From NCBI RefSeq assembly GCF_002091955.1, contig NZ_MKKY01000059.1, positions 79,011 to 143,010 of the forward strand: DNA of 64,000 nt. Direction: 5' to 3'. The position numbers and the translations under genes are program-made. Every line of letters starts with the position of its first letter. Position 1 is the stretch's first letter. This DNA comes from Rhodococcus sp. 1168. GTDB lineage: Bacteria > Actinomycetota > Actinomycetes > Mycobacteriales > Mycobacteriaceae. A model generated the notes under the pieces. It saw nothing but the letters and a program-made list of their open reading frames with translations. It made no database searches and was not told where the DNA came from. This document shows positions 29,792-41,317 of the stretch, piece by piece.

Positions 29792-31522
29792 TCAGTACAA
29801 GAACTTTCCGAGAAGTGCAGCTAGGTCGGATCCGTCCGAAGACGGAACGGTGGTGAACGTGCCACCGGTGACCGTGGACACCGCCTCCAAGGGAGCAGTG
29901 TCGGTATTGGTTCCGATCGATACGACATCGACCGCTACAGGTCTGGCCGGATCGACAAGCCTGGTGATATCGGTCAACACACTCTCGGACGAGTCCGCCG
30001 GATCGTCGTTCGGGCCGTCTGTGATGATGAGGATGCTGTTCGGTCTTCCCGGGACGAAACCTTCGAGTGCAGCACGGTATGCCGCGGTCATCGACGGGTA
30101 GGTCGAGGCTACGTTCTCAGGTTTCAGGCTCTGTGCCGCAGCGATGAGCGCTTGCCGTCTGCTACCGGCAGGAAGCTGTTCAGCCACCGTGCCGGTGGGA
30201 ACCAATATCCGATACGAGCGATCCTTGACGAGATCCTTGCTGTCGGACCACAAACCCAGTTCGGTCGAATCGATAACTGCGTCGAACTGCGCAGTGAGTG
30301 CAGATGCAACGTTCTGCAGACGCGATCGACCACCTTCTTCGGTGTCCATCGATGTCGATACATCTATGACAACTGTCGATCGACGCTCTGCTGCAGGATT
30401 CGTCACGGCGTCGAGCAATGCTGTGTGGACGTCGGGTCCGGTTGGTGCGCCGAGCGGCGACGATCCAGGAGAGTCGTATCCCGCGTCGGTGAACATCCTC
30501 GAGTTCTCTGCTTGGAGAATGAACTCGACGAATTGGGCGCCGGCACGCCTGAGGGTCTCGTTCACCCAAGACCCGGACATGATGACCGACGGATAGTCGA
30601 TCGACACCGTAGAGCCGGGTGGCGCATATCCCGTCAGTTCACTCTGACCGGACATACCGAGTTGTTGTTCGGTCACCGGAACCGAGTGAACGTCGGCGTT
30701 TGGCGAGAGCCCCCCTGCCAACCTGGACAACGCCATATCTGTCGAGTCGGGTACCACCGCCGCAACCCCGCGATCTGTCGTCGCAAGGGCGGCCAAAGTC
30801 GACCTTGTCGGCGACTGCAGCGGTAGCTGCAGAGGTGTCGTCTGCACATCGGACGAGGGGTTTGCCGACGATCCGACGGCGGCGAGAACGGCGGTCGTCG
30901 CATCGGAGTCCGGTCCGACGGGGAGTTGTATTCGGAGCCCACCCCATCCTGGCAGCGAAAGGCCGAGCAACGACTCCGGATTGCTCTGCAGTGCAGGGAG
31001 ATCGGCCCAACCGACACCCTTCGCGTCCAGTGCCGCAGTCAACTGAGGAGGACTCGCGAGCACAACAGGGGTGCTCGCAATCGTTTTCGGCGTCCCGTCG
31101 ACGGTTCCAGCCGGAAGCGCGGTGACCGAGTTGGACGAACGTGGTATCCACAGCGCAGGGATCGGTCCGAGGGCCGAGGCGTCCCAGCTTTGCTCGCCCG
31201 CTGCCAGAGCACCGGCGACAGCAGTCGAATCTGCCACCTCCACCGCGACAGAAATGCAGTGATCGCGAACGACGGGCCCGGTGGCGGCGAATCGTGTCGC
31301 GAGGTCGGTAACCTGCGAGGCGATATCGGGATCGACCGTGACCGACAACGTTTCGGCACCCTCGACGCAGGTCTCCGCCGCAGCAGCACCTTGATCGGCT
31401 ATCCGATCACGCAATTCGAACCACCCGAACACGGCGAGCACCACCACGATGATGGCGCCCACCGTGATCAATGGGCCTTTGCTGATACTCCGTATTCCAC
31501 CGGAGTTGCGATGTTCACCCAC
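29792..31522 (-). CDS. VWA-domain membrane-anchored protein (Rv1836c-like)
   Basis: A 576-residue protein. One transmembrane helix (GAIIVVVLAVFGWFEL, residues 22-38) is followed by an extracellular periplasmic-binding-like region (about residues 50-340) and a C-terminal von Willebrand A domain with a MIDAS-type DVSTSMD and LIITDGPNDDP. The same arrangement occurs in Rv1836c next to glcB. Proteins of this kind bind ligands or partners with a divalent metal. The role is unknown. It is 21 bases downstream of glcB and three bases before the phosphoesterase. Confidence 0.85.
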   Translation of the reverse strand: MGEHRNSGGIRSISKGPLITVGAIIVVVLAVFGWFELRDRIADQGAAAAETCVEGAETLSVTVDPDIASQVTDLATRFAATGPVVRDHCISVAVEVADSTAVAGALAAGEQSWDASALGPIPALWIPRSSNSVTALPAGTVDGTPKTIASTPVVLASPPQLTAALDAKGVGWADLPALQSNPESLLGLSLPGWGGLRIQLPVGPDSDATTAVLAAVGSSANPSSDVQTTPLQLPLQSPTRSTLAALATTDRGVAAVVPDSTDMALSRLAGGLSPNADVHSVPVTEQQLGMSGQSELTGYAPPGSTVSIDYPSVIMSGSWVNETLRRAGAQFVEFILQAENSRMFTDAGYDSPGSSPLGAPTGPDVHTALLDAVTNPAAERRSTVVIDVSTSMDTEEGGRSRLQNVASALTAQFDAVIDSTELGLWSDSKDLVKDRSYRILVPTGTVAEQLPAGSRRQALIAAAQSLKPENVASTYPSMTAAYRAALEGFVPGRPNSILIITDGPNDDPADSSESVLTDITRLVDPARPVAVDVVSIGTNTDTAPLEAVSTVTGGTFTTVPSSDGSDLAALLGKFLY

Positions 31523-31543
31523 GTGCGAAGGGTTACGAGACCG

Positions 31544-33718
31544 TCAGTTGCCCGCGGCCTTGTACTCGCGTCTGCGTCGATGCAGAATCGGCTCGGTGTA
31601 TCCGCTCGGCTGCTTGGCCCCTTCGAAGATCAGCTCGCTGGCGGCCTGGAACGCGATGTTGGTATCGAAGTCCGGAGCCAAGTTCTTGTACGTAGGGTCG
31701 GACGCATTCTGGCGATCGACGATGGGGGCCATGCGTTCGAGGCTCGCACGGACCTGATCCTCGGTAACGATGCCGTGGCGCAGCCAGTTCGCGATGAACT
31801 GGCTCGAAATCCTCAGCGTCGCCCGATCTTCCATCAAAGCAATGTCGTTGATGTCGGGCACCTTGGAGCAACCGACACCGTGATCGATCCACCGTACGAC
31901 GTAGCCGAGAATCGACTGTGCACTGTTGTCGATTTCCTTCTGCTTCTGCTCTTCGCTCCAGTCTGTAGCGGGGGCAAGCGGAATCTCGAGGATCTCGTCG
32001 ACGGTCGCGCGCTTGGCCTGTGCCAACTCCAGCTGGCGGGCGAAGACGTCGACCTTGTGGTAGTGCAAAGCGTGCAAAGTGGCTGCGGTGGGAGAAGGAA
32101 CCCATGCGGTGTTGGCGCCGGCCTTCGGGTGGTTGATCTTCTGCTCGAGCATGTCGTGCATGAGATCGGGCATCGCCCACATGCCCTTCCCGATCTGCGC
32201 CTTACCCTTCATTCCTGCCGCGAGGCCGGTATCGACGTTGAAGTCCTCGTACGCCGAGATCCACTTCTGAGCCTTCATCTCGCCCTTGGGGACCATTGCG
32301 CCGGCCTCCATCGAGGTATGGATCTCGTCGCCGGTGCGGTCGAGGAAGCCTGTGTTGATAAAGACCACCCGCTCCTTGGCTGCCAGGATCGAAGCCTTCA
32401 AGTTGACCGTGGTACGACGCTCCTCGTCCATGATGCCCACCTTGAGCGTGTTCTCCGGCAACCCGAGCACCTGCTCGACGCGCCCGAAGAGTTCTGCTGT
32501 GAACGCAACCTCATCGGGTCCGTGCATCTTCGGCTTGACGATGTACAGCGAACCGGTTCGGCTGTTGGAGAGAAGGTTGTCTGCGGTCAACGAGTGCATT
32601 CCGGTGAGCGAGGTGAACAGCGCGTCGAGGATGCCCTCGGGTACTTCGTTGCCATCGGCGTCGAGAATGGCATCCGAGGTCATCAAGTGTCCGACGTTGC
32701 GGACGAACAACAGTGAGCGCCCGTGCAGGGTGACCGGTGAGCCGTCGACTCCGGTGTACGTGCGATCAGGGTTCAGAACGCGAGTGAACGTCTTCCCGCC
32801 CTTGGAAACATTCTCGGCGAGATCGCCTCTCATCAATCCGAGCCAGTTGCGGTAGCCGAGAACCTTGTCGTCGGCGTCCACGGCCGCGACCGAGTCCTCG
32901 AAGTCCATGATGGTCGTTACTGCCGATTCGAGCAGCACATCCTTCACACCCGCCGCGTCGGTGGCACCGATCGGGCTGTTCGAATCGATCTGAATTTCGA
33001 AGTGCAAGCCGTTGTGCACGAACAGAATTGCTGTGGGTGCATCCGGCGTCCCCTGGTATCCGAGCAGCTGCGCCGCATCTTTGAGGCCGGTGGTGGTTCC
33101 GTCTGCAAGGGTGACCGTCAGCGAAACCGCGTCGATGACGTATCCGGTCGATCCGACGTGTGACCCGGACGCCAAGGGAGCTGCCTCGTCGAGGAAATCG
33201 CGAGCAAAGGCGATAACCTTGTCACCGCGCACCTTGTTGTAGGAGGTGCCCTTTTCGGCGCCGTCCGTTTCGGGGATGGCGTCTGTGCCGTACAATGCGT
33301 CGTACAAAGAGCCCCAACGGGCATTCGATGCGTTGATCGCGAAACGCGCGTTGAGAACGGGAACGACGAGCTGCGGTCCGGCCGTCGACGTGATTTCCGT
33401 GTCGACGCCCGTGGTGGCGACGTCGAAGTCGGCGGGTTCGTCGACGAGGTAACCGATTTCCTTCAAGAATGACTTGTAGGCCGCACGGTCGTAGTCGTTT
33501 CCGGCATGCTCACCGTGCCAGGCGTCGACCTTGCCCTGAATCTCTTCACGAACGGCCAAGAGCGCCTTGTTCTTGGGGGAGAGATCGGTTATTACCGCCT
33601 CGGCACCGGACCAGAAAGCCTCCGATTGCACACCTGTACCTGGAAGTGCCTCGTTCTGTACGAAGTCGTACAGCACCTTGGCGACTTGAAGACCACCGAC
33701 ACGAACTCGCTCAGTCAT
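31544..33718 (-). CDS. glcB: Malate synthase G
   Basis: A 724-residue glyoxylate-shunt enzyme that condenses glyoxylate with acetyl-CoA to malate. It shows the family block [18 protein letters not shown] ([11 protein letters not shown]) with catalytic metal ligands, the [17 protein letters not shown] region, and [20 protein letters not shown]. The length matches other GlcB proteins (about 720-730). ATG 33718 is preceded by GTGAGGA-type sequence. It leads the operon with the VWA and phosphoesterase genes. Confidence 0.97.
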   Translation of the reverse strand: MTERVRVGGLQVAKVLYDFVQNEALPGTGVQSEAFWSGAEAVITDLSPKNKALLAVREEIQGKVDAWHGEHAGNDYDRAAYKSFLKEIGYLVDEPADFDVATTGVDTEITSTAGPQLVVPVLNARFAINASNARWGSLYDALYGTDAIPETDGAEKGTSYNKVRGDKVIAFARDFLDEAAPLASGSHVGSTGYVIDAVSLTVTLADGTTTGLKDAAQLLGYQGTPDAPTAILFVHNGLHFEIQIDSNSPIGATDAAGVKDVLLESAVTTIMDFEDSVAAVDADDKVLGYRNWLGLMRGDLAENVSKGGKTFTRVLNPDRTYTGVDGSPVTLHGRSLLFVRNVGHLMTSDAILDADGNEVPEGILDALFTSLTGMHSLTADNLLSNSRTGSLYIVKPKMHGPDEVAFTAELFGRVEQVLGLPENTLKVGIMDEERRTTVNLKASILAAKERVVFINTGFLDRTGDEIHTSMEAGAMVPKGEMKAQKWISAYEDFNVDTGLAAGMKGKAQIGKGMWAMPDLMHDMLEQKINHPKAGANTAWVPSPTAATLHALHYHKVDVFARQLELAQAKRATVDEILEIPLAPATDWSEEQKQKEIDNSAQSILGYVVRWIDHGVGCSKVPDINDIALMEDRATLRISSQFIANWLRHGIVTEDQVRASLERMAPIVDRQNASDPTYKNLAPDFDTNIAFQAASELIFEGAKQPSGYTEPILHRRRREYKAAGN

Positions 33719-33781
33719 GAATTCCTCACTCTTTCCGGTCTGGGCGCCCAGAAGGGCGGTAAAACGACATCGGCATCAATG

Positions 33782-34711
33782 TTACTCGGCAGTAAGTCGG
33801 ACACCGTACCCGCCGCTCACCAGTAGATTCTGGCATCGCATCGCAAGCTCCGAACGGAGAGGGGCAGCCCTGGCCGACAGGTCGGTTTGCGCGCGCACAT
33901 ACTCTGCCCGACCGGACGGTGTTTCGATCGCGATAGGCGAGAGGTTGTAGGCGGAGAGGTCGTACGGACTCGCACGCATATCGATCGTTCGAGCATCGAG
34001 CGCAAGTTCGAAACAGTCGAGTACAAGCTTCGAGTCGATCAACGGTGAAAGTTTGTAGCTCCACTTGTACAGATCCATGCTCGCGTGCACACAACCAGGT
34101 TGCTCTCGTTCGGTCCTGCTTGTCGGGGACAGGTCGAGAAAATTCTTGGGGGCTGCGTCGGGGGTGAAGAACCTGAACGCGTCGTAATGCGTGCAGCGAA
34201 TATTCATGGACTCGACCACCGCATCGGTGCCATCGTGGCCGAGCCGAAGGGGCACCGACCCGTGTCGCAAGGCAGGCTGTCCGCCCCGATAGACCATCGC
34301 CCACTCGTGGAGCCCGAAACACCCCAGATTGGGTTGGCGCGCCATTGTCGCCTCGAGAAGGTCCCGGGTGAACACGATGGCCGAACGCCGCTGCTCGATC
34401 AGAGAGCGGCGTACCCGATAGCCGGAGTCCGGTCCGTCGACGGGTTCGTAGGACGCGAACGCCGCGTAGTCCTGAGCGGCTTCGCCGGTCAGTTCGACGT
34501 CGAACCCAGGGTTCCAACGCTTCAGGTGGCCGGGTTTGTAGCTGTAGTAGGTGAACAAGAAGTCGAGTACCGGATGTGTATTGCCCTGTGCCCGATCGTG
34601 CAGATATGTGCCGATCAAACGGTCGACCCGAGCCGAGTGGTCCGCACGTCTGGCGGTCCAGTCCGGCTCGGTCAACGTCGTCGCTATCTCGGTCGCTGAG
34701 GTCCGCATCAT
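33782..34711 (-). CDS. Conserved actinobacterial protein often annotated as 3-methyladenine DNA glycosylase
   Basis: A 309-residue protein with HPVLDFLFTYYSYKPGHLKRWNPGF near the N-terminus and LDLSPTSRTEREQPGCVHASMDLYKWSYKL in the middle. From memory this matches a Nocardiaceae/Mycobacteriaceae family commonly labelled 3-methyladenine DNA glycosylase. I see no helix-hairpin-helix or other motif that proves that activity, so the label is weak. It follows the haemolysin-type gene pair on the same strand 20 bases away and may belong to that operon. Confidence 0.6.
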   Translation of the reverse strand: MMRTSATEIATTLTEPDWTARRADHSARVDRLIGTYLHDRAQGNTHPVLDFLFTYYSYKPGHLKRWNPGFDVELTGEAAQDYAAFASYEPVDGPDSGYRVRRSLIEQRRSAIVFTRDLLEATMARQPNLGCFGLHEWAMVYRGGQPALRHGSVPLRLGHDGTDAVVESMNIRCTHYDAFRFFTPDAAPKNFLDLSPTSRTEREQPGCVHASMDLYKWSYKLSPLIDSKLVLDCFELALDARTIDMRASPYDLSAYNLSPIAIETPSGRAEYVRAQTDLSARAAPLRSELAMRCQNLLVSGGYGVRLTAE

Positions 34712-34731
34712 CGGTCGGCGCTCGTCATTTT

Positions 34732-35853
34732 TCAGTTCTCGCCACCGGAACGTGCCGGTGAGGACTGGCCCGGTGAAGGCCCTGCAATGCGGTGGGTGCC
34801 GTCACGGACGGTTCCGACGAACTCCTCGACCAAATCTTCCAGTGCCACGATCCCGATCGTCGTGCCCGAAGAGTCGCTCACCGAGCCCAGGTGGCTGCTG
34901 GCTCGCCGAAGTCGAGTCAACGCGTCGTCCAGCATCGTCTCGGAAGTGACCACCGGAAGTCTTCGAACCTCGGAACGCGGAATGACCGTTTCCGGACCAG
35001 CAGCGTCGTCGAGCATATAGCTCAGAACATCCTTCAGATGGAGATATCCGACCATCGATCCGTCCTCGGCTTGCACCGGGTATCGCGAGAAGCCGGTGGC
35101 GATCACTGCCTCCTCGACGGACCCGAGCGTAGGACCGGAGCCGGGTTCGAGGCCGGAGAGTCGAACGCTGCGGACCTTGGCGGATGGAATGAGCACCTCC
35201 GCCACCGTGCGCCCGGAGATGTCCAGCGCCTGGGTGAGGCGTCGGTGCTCCTCTTCGTCGATGAGACCTTCCGATCGTGACTCGCCGATCATCTGCGAAA
35301 GCTCGACGGCGGACACCGACGAATCCAATTCGTCTTTGGGCTCGATGCGCAGTGCACGCAAGGTGAGGTTGGCACACATGTTGTAAAACGCGATCAGCGG
35401 TTTGGCGAGTTTGATGAACATCAGGTGGATCGGAACGAGCAACATTGCCGTCTTCTCTGGGCCTGCGATGGCGATGTTCTTCGGGACCATCTCGCCGATG
35501 AGGATGTGCAACACCACGACCAGCGCCAGTGCAATGGTGAAGGCAATCGGGTGCAGCAGGCTTTCCGGAATTCCGACCAGATCGAGTGGCTTCTCGACCA
35601 GATGTGCCACCGCCGGCTCGCCGACGCGGCCGAGGAGGATGGAACAGATCGTGATTCCCAGCTGTGCCGCAGCGAGCATGAGGGACAAATTCTGACTGGC
35701 CTCGATTACCGATTTTGCATTCTTTTTTCCTTGCGCCAGCAAGGATTCGAGTCGGTCACGGCGCGCCGAAATCAGTGAGAACTCGGCTCCCACGAAAAAC
35801 GCATTGCCTCCGAGAAGGAGGACGGCGAGAAGTACGGAGAGGTAATCACCCAC
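34732..35853 (-). CDS. CNNM/CorC-type membrane protein with CBS domains (Rv1841c-like)
   Basis: A 373-residue protein with the CNNM/DUF21 membrane domain: FFVGAEFSLISARRDRLESL, AQLGITICSILLGRVGEPAV and IGEMVPKNIAIAGPEKTA. A CBS-pair region follows (about residues 215-345). The C-terminal CorC domain seen in longer relatives is missing or reduced. Such proteins are linked to magnesium/cobalt homeostasis. It overlaps its paralogue upstream by eight bases, so the two may form a heteromer. Confidence 0.88.
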   Translation of the reverse strand: MGDYLSVLLAVLLLGGNAFFVGAEFSLISARRDRLESLLAQGKKNAKSVIEASQNLSLMLAAAQLGITICSILLGRVGEPAVAHLVEKPLDLVGIPESLLHPIAFTIALALVVVLHILIGEMVPKNIAIAGPEKTAMLLVPIHLMFIKLAKPLIAFYNMCANLTLRALRIEPKDELDSSVSAVELSQMIGESRSEGLIDEEEHRRLTQALDISGRTVAEVLIPSAKVRSVRLSGLEPGSGPTLGSVEEAVIATGFSRYPVQAEDGSMVGYLHLKDVLSYMLDDAAGPETVIPRSEVRRLPVVTSETMLDDALTRLRRASSHLGSVSDSSGTTIGIVALEDLVEEFVGTVRDGTHRIAGPSPGQSSPARSGGEN

Positions 35854-37228
35854 GAGCTCTGTCCTCCGATCGGATCTGCTCTATCACGTCGGGTCCGACC
35901 GGTTGCAACATCACTCGATCGATCCGCCTGCCATCCATTCTGGTGACTCGACCTGCCCATCCACCATGCGTATCGGCAGGGTCTTCCTCAGGTGGATCAG
36001 GCAGGATCACGCGGTCACCTTCGACAGGAATACGTCCCAGTTCGGTCAACACGAGTCCGCCGATGGTGTCGTACTCGCCTTCCGGCGCCCGGTATCCGGT
36101 CGCGGCTGCCACTTCGTCGATTCGGAGTAGACCCGAGCACAGCCAACTGTCCCCGAACCGCTGGACGTCGATCTCGGGCTCGTCGTGTTCGTCCCTGACG
36201 TCGCCGATGATCTCCTCGATCAGGTCTTCCATGGTCACCAAGCCTGCTGTACCACCGTATTCATCGACTACGAGGGCAACTTGCATGCCATCGGAGCGAA
36301 CGCGCTCCATCACCGAATCACCGTCGAGACTCGACGGCACGACCGGCACATCCTGCGCGAGAGAGTCCAGGCGAGTCGCGGAACGTTTGCCTATCGGAAC
36401 GGTGAAAGCGTGTTTGATGTGTACGACACCAACGGTGTCATCGAGGTCTCCGTCGACTACCGGGAAACGCGAAAAGCCAGTTCTAGCTGCCGTTTCGATA
36501 AGGTCGGATACCGAGTCGGACACCGACAGCGACTCGACTTTGACCCGGGGCGTCATCAATTCTTCTGCGGATCGCTCGCCGAACTTCAGTGATCGGCCGA
36601 CAAGTCTGGCGGTGCCCTCATCCAGTGATCCTTGCCGCGCAGATGTGCGCACGAGCGATCCCAGTTCACTCGCTGACCTCGCCGAGCGCAATTCTTCTGC
36701 AGGTTCGAGTCCGAGTCTGCGGACCAGCCAGTTGGCAGAGCCGTTGAGTCCGTTGATCGCCCAGCGAAATATCATCGAGAACCCGGACATCGCGCCTGCT
36801 GTCGCCCTAGCAGTTCCCATCGGCATTGCGATTGCGATGTTCTTCGGGACCAGTTCACCGAAGATCATCGAAAACGACGTCGCGATGATCAGCGCTGCGG
36901 CCAACGACACAGCAGATGCGACGGAGGTGGATGCGCCCAGTGCAGTCAGAACCGGAACGAAGAAGCCGGCGAGGACGGGTTCGGCGAGATAGCCGGTGAT
37001 AAGTGTGGTGATGGTGATGCCGAGCTGGGCCCCGGAGAGTTGGAACGACAGCGTTCGGTGGGCGCGTTGGACCTGACGTGAGCGCGCATCTCCGACGGTG
37101 CTCACCGACGAGTCTACTGTGCTCTTCTCGAGAGCTGTCAGAGAGAATTCGGCTGCCACGAACAACGCGGTACCTGCGGTAAGAGCCACGAACCCGATGA
37201 GGCCCGCGAGGCTGACGACGATGTCCAT
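35846..37228 (-). CDS. CNNM/CorC-type membrane protein with CBS and CorC domains (Rv1842c-like)
   Basis: A 460-residue haemolysin-C-type protein. The DUF21 membrane domain has FVAAEFSLTALEKS, GAQLGITITTLITGYLAEPVLA and FGELVPKNIAIAMP. A CBS pair (about residues 215-335, VVDEYGGTAGLVTMEDLIEEI) and a CorC transporter-associated domain (YDTIGGLVLTELGRIPVEGDRV) follow. It is probably involved in divalent cation efflux or homeostasis at the inner membrane. It is the first full-length gene of the pair, and a small gene starts three bases upstream. Confidence 0.9.
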   Translation of the reverse strand: MDIVVSLAGLIGFVALTAGTALFVAAEFSLTALEKSTVDSSVSTVGDARSRQVQRAHRTLSFQLSGAQLGITITTLITGYLAEPVLAGFFVPVLTALGASTSVASAVSLAAALIIATSFSMIFGELVPKNIAIAMPMGTARATAGAMSGFSMIFRWAINGLNGSANWLVRRLGLEPAEELRSARSASELGSLVRTSARQGSLDEGTARLVGRSLKFGERSAEELMTPRVKVESLSVSDSVSDLIETAARTGFSRFPVVDGDLDDTVGVVHIKHAFTVPIGKRSATRLDSLAQDVPVVPSSLDGDSVMERVRSDGMQVALVVDEYGGTAGLVTMEDLIEEIIGDVRDEHDEPEIDVQRFGDSWLCSGLLRIDEVAAATGYRAPEGEYDTIGGLVLTELGRIPVEGDRVILPDPPEEDPADTHGGWAGRVTRMDGRRIDRVMLQPVGPDVIEQIRSEDRARG

Positions 37229-37231
37229 CCG

Positions 37232-37450
37232 CTACCGCCGCCGAAGTTCCGAGAGGAGCATCGCACCCTGTCCGGAGGCGATTGCGCCGCGGCCGAATGT
37301 CACCCCGCCGCGGTGTGGAGTTAGCTTGAACGTTGGTGGATCGCCGGGTTTGTCTCCCGGCTCGCTAGAGGAGCCCTCCGAAGTGGAGCCCTCGCCACCG
37401 GACTCGGGGGGAGCAGTCTCGGTGCTGGTGATGACGGGTGCCTCAGGCAC
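37232..37450 (-). CDS. Small 72-residue protein of unknown function
   Basis: GTG 37450 follows AAGGGAA at good distance. The N-terminal half is acidic and rich in P, G, S and E; the C-terminal half is basic (FKLTPHRGGVTFGRGAIASGQGAMLLSELRRR). No membrane helix or known motif. It ends three bases before the CNNM/CorC gene, so co-translation is likely. The sharp charge asymmetry and operon position support a real gene, but I do not recognise a family. Confidence 0.45.
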   Translation of the reverse strand: MPEAPVITSTETAPPESGGEGSTSEGSSSEPGDKPGDPPTFKLTPHRGGVTFGRGAIASGQGAMLLSELRRR

Positions 37451-37574
37451 CTGGTTCCCTTCTGTTGTTCCGCGACGAATCGATCGGCGGAAGTGAGTTG
37501 TAAGCGTGAGCCATCATTCTACCGGCTGACTGGCACGAGGTCCGATCGTGGGCCGAACCGACCGCCGTCACAGG

Positions 37575-39017
<1,443 letters not shown>

Positions 39018-39029
39018 TCAGCGTACGCG

Positions 39030-39896
39030 TCATCGCGTAACAGGGTGTCCGGCGACATTTGCCTGCGCTCGTGAGAGGGCAACTGTTGCAACGACCATCA
39101 CGGTCACGCAGATCGCAATGACCGCCAAAGAGAACGCGTCGTCGCGAATGCGTTCGTCCAGGACGGTGATTCCGAGAAATGCGGCTCCGAACGGTTCCCC
39201 GATGGTGATGGCCGGAAGTGAAGCAGACAACGGTCCGGACTGGAAAGCGCGCTGCTGGAGGTAGAAGCCGAGGATTCCGCACCCGACGAGTGCGTACGTC
39301 TGCCAGGCAGTAACGGCTTCGACAAGACCGGTTCCCAGAAGATCGGTGACGTACTTCGTCAACGCGACGGCCATCCCGAAGAGCACTCCTCCGGCCGCAC
39401 CGAGCAACAGAGCCCGCCGACCCGGGTTGGTCGACAACAATCCAACAAGTGTGGCGGCCAACACGAGGCCCGAGGCAATGGCCAACGGAATCATCCACTC
39501 GGAGAACGGTGCATCGGAGTTTCCCTCCGTTGGGTCACCGACGACGATGAAGACGGCGAGCGCGGCTGCCAACGCCACCGCCCACACCCATGTCGAACGC
39601 GTCATTCGGGAGCCGGCGAATTTTGCGGACAGAGGCAAGGCAAACAGCAGCATGGAGACGATCAAGGGTTGCACGATGAGGACCGAGCCGACCCATAGTG
39701 CGGCAACTTGAAATCCGTAACCCCCGATGTCTCCGCAGAGACCGGCCCACCACCGTGGGCTTCGAAGGAGTGTGGTGATCAGCGATTGGTTCTCGGGCAC
39801 CGCTGCGGCAGCACTTTGTTGAGCGACCGATGCGCAAGCGAACAGGAATGCTGCAATCAGCGCCAGTACGATCGACAACATCGGTAGTCCGTTCAT
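39030..39896 (-). CDS. DMT-type membrane transporter-like protein
   Basis: A 288-residue protein with about nine to ten hydrophobic helices and EamA/DMT-like pattern, for instance LPAITIGEPFGAAFLGITVLDERI near the C-terminal end. No periplasmic partner is encoded. It probably exports or imports a small metabolite; the substrate is unknown. ATG 39896 overlaps the helicase stop as ATGA, coupling the two. ATG 39884 is another start. Confidence 0.75.
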   Translation of the reverse strand: MNGLPMLSIVLALIAAFLFACASVAQQSAAAAVPENQSLITTLLRSPRWWAGLCGDIGGYGFQVAALWVGSVLIVQPLIVSMLLFALPLSAKFAGSRMTRSTWVWAVALAAALAVFIVVGDPTEGNSDAPFSEWMIPLAIASGLVLAATLVGLLSTNPGRRALLLGAAGGVLFGMAVALTKYVTDLLGTGLVEAVTAWQTYALVGCGILGFYLQQRAFQSGPLSASLPAITIGEPFGAAFLGITVLDERIRDDAFSLAVIAICVTVMVVATVALSRAQANVAGHPVTR

Positions 39897-41188
39897 CGGC
39901 GTCCCGATCGGCCTGGCTTGTCCCTGGTACGCCGCGGCACTGGGCGCCTTCGGCGATCCACCTCGCGTGCGGGCCCGCTCTGGCGGACTGTGGGTATCAC
40001 CTCGACGACTGGTGATCCCGGAGGTGCCTGCGCACCCGTGGACTCGGCCAGTGCCGGACTCGACGCGGTCACGTCGGTGAACTCGGCCAGGATCCCGGCC
40101 TCGGCGGCAAGCGCCGCGACGTGCGATTGCTGGCTATCGGTGACAAGCGTGACGACGGTGCCGGTCTCTCCTGCCCGCGCTGTACGCCCGGCGCGATGCG
40201 TGTAGTCCTTCGCATCAGCGGGCGGATCCACGTGCACGACCAGTGTGATTCCGTCGACGTGCAGGCCGCGGGCCGCGACATCGGTGGCTACCAAGACCGT
40301 AACCGAACCATCCGCAAATGCAGCGAGAGTTCTGGTTCGATTGGCCTGAGATTTGTCACCGTGCAACGCGAGTGCAGACACGCCCACTTCGCGCAGAGAT
40401 GCGGTGAATCGATCCGCCGCATGCTTGGTGCGCAGAAAGATCATGGTTCGCCCTGTTCGCGACGCGATCCGCAGTGCGATCGAATTCTTGTCGGTGTCGG
40501 CCACGCGGAAGAAGAGGTGTTTCATTGTCGCCTGAGCGAGTGCGGGTGGCTCGGCGGAGTGAATGGCGGGGGAGTCGAAGTACCGCTGCACCAGGTCGTC
40601 GACATCTCCATCGAGGGTCGCTGAGAACAGCATGCGCTGTCCACCTTTCGGGGTGCGGTCCACAAGCTTTCGCACCTGCGGTAGAAAGCCGAGATCGGCC
40701 ATCCGATCAGCTTCGTCCACCACTGTGATGGCGATGTCGGCGAGAGAGACAGCAGCGTGCTGAATGAGATCCTCGAGACGTCCTGGGGTCGCCACAACGA
40801 CGTCGACGCCGCGCATGAGGCGTTCGGACTGGCGCTTCATCGGTACCCCGCCGACGATTCCCATCACTCGGACGCCCAACGCGAGTGCCGGTTCCTCCAG
40901 CGCCCGTTCGATTTGCAAGGCCAACTCGCGTGTCGGAACCAGTATCAACCCGCGGGGACTTCTCGGTCGGCTACTCGCACCCGACAGTCGCTGGAGCATC
41001 GGCAATCCGAATGCAAAGGTCTTCCCGGACCCGGTCGGCGCGCGACCGAGAATGTCTTGTCCGGCAAGGGCATCGGGGATCGCTGCGGTCTGGATGTCGA
41101 ACGGAATATCGATACCGATCCGATTCAAAGCATGGATCAAGACAGGTCGGAGTCCCAAATCGGCAAACGACGTTTCGGAACGGGGCAT
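39893..41188 (-). CDS. DEAD-box RNA helicase
   Basis: A 431-residue superfamily 2 helicase from ATG 41188. Motifs are clear: Q motif FDIQTAAIPDALAGQD, walker A APTGSGKT, PTRELALQ, TPGR, walker B VDEAD, SAT, and HRAGRTAR in motif VI. A basic tail (RRRRPVPRRTRDKPGRSGRR) follows. It unwinds RNA with ATP, probably in ribosome assembly or mRNA decay. It is shorter than the second helicase at 43550. The transporter gene follows by ATGA overlap. Confidence 0.93.
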   Translation of the reverse strand: MPRSETSFADLGLRPVLIHALNRIGIDIPFDIQTAAIPDALAGQDILGRAPTGSGKTFAFGLPMLQRLSGASSRPRSPRGLILVPTRELALQIERALEEPALALGVRVMGIVGGVPMKRQSERLMRGVDVVVATPGRLEDLIQHAAVSLADIAITVVDEADRMADLGFLPQVRKLVDRTPKGGQRMLFSATLDGDVDDLVQRYFDSPAIHSAEPPALAQATMKHLFFRVADTDKNSIALRIASRTGRTMIFLRTKHAADRFTASLREVGVSALALHGDKSQANRTRTLAAFADGSVTVLVATDVAARGLHVDGITLVVHVDPPADAKDYTHRAGRTARAGETGTVVTLVTDSQQSHVAALAAEAGILAEFTDVTASSPALAESTGAQAPPGSPVVEVIPTVRQSGPAREVDRRRRPVPRRTRDKPGRSGRR

Positions 41189-41317
41189 AGCGGAACAGTA
41201 CCGCCCGGGAAGTTTCTGTCGGTGCCATAGGCAATCATTCTCGATGCGAACATACGTTCGAGACCGTTGATCCGGCCTGCCTTTGCGCTGTTGGATCCAG
41301 ACAAGCTTGGGGGAGCT

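Noticed and set aside
33782..34711. Firm naming as 3-methyladenine DNA glycosylase
   Set aside because: No helix-hairpin-helix, catalytic aspartate pattern or other glycosylase hallmark could be seen; kept only as the customary label.
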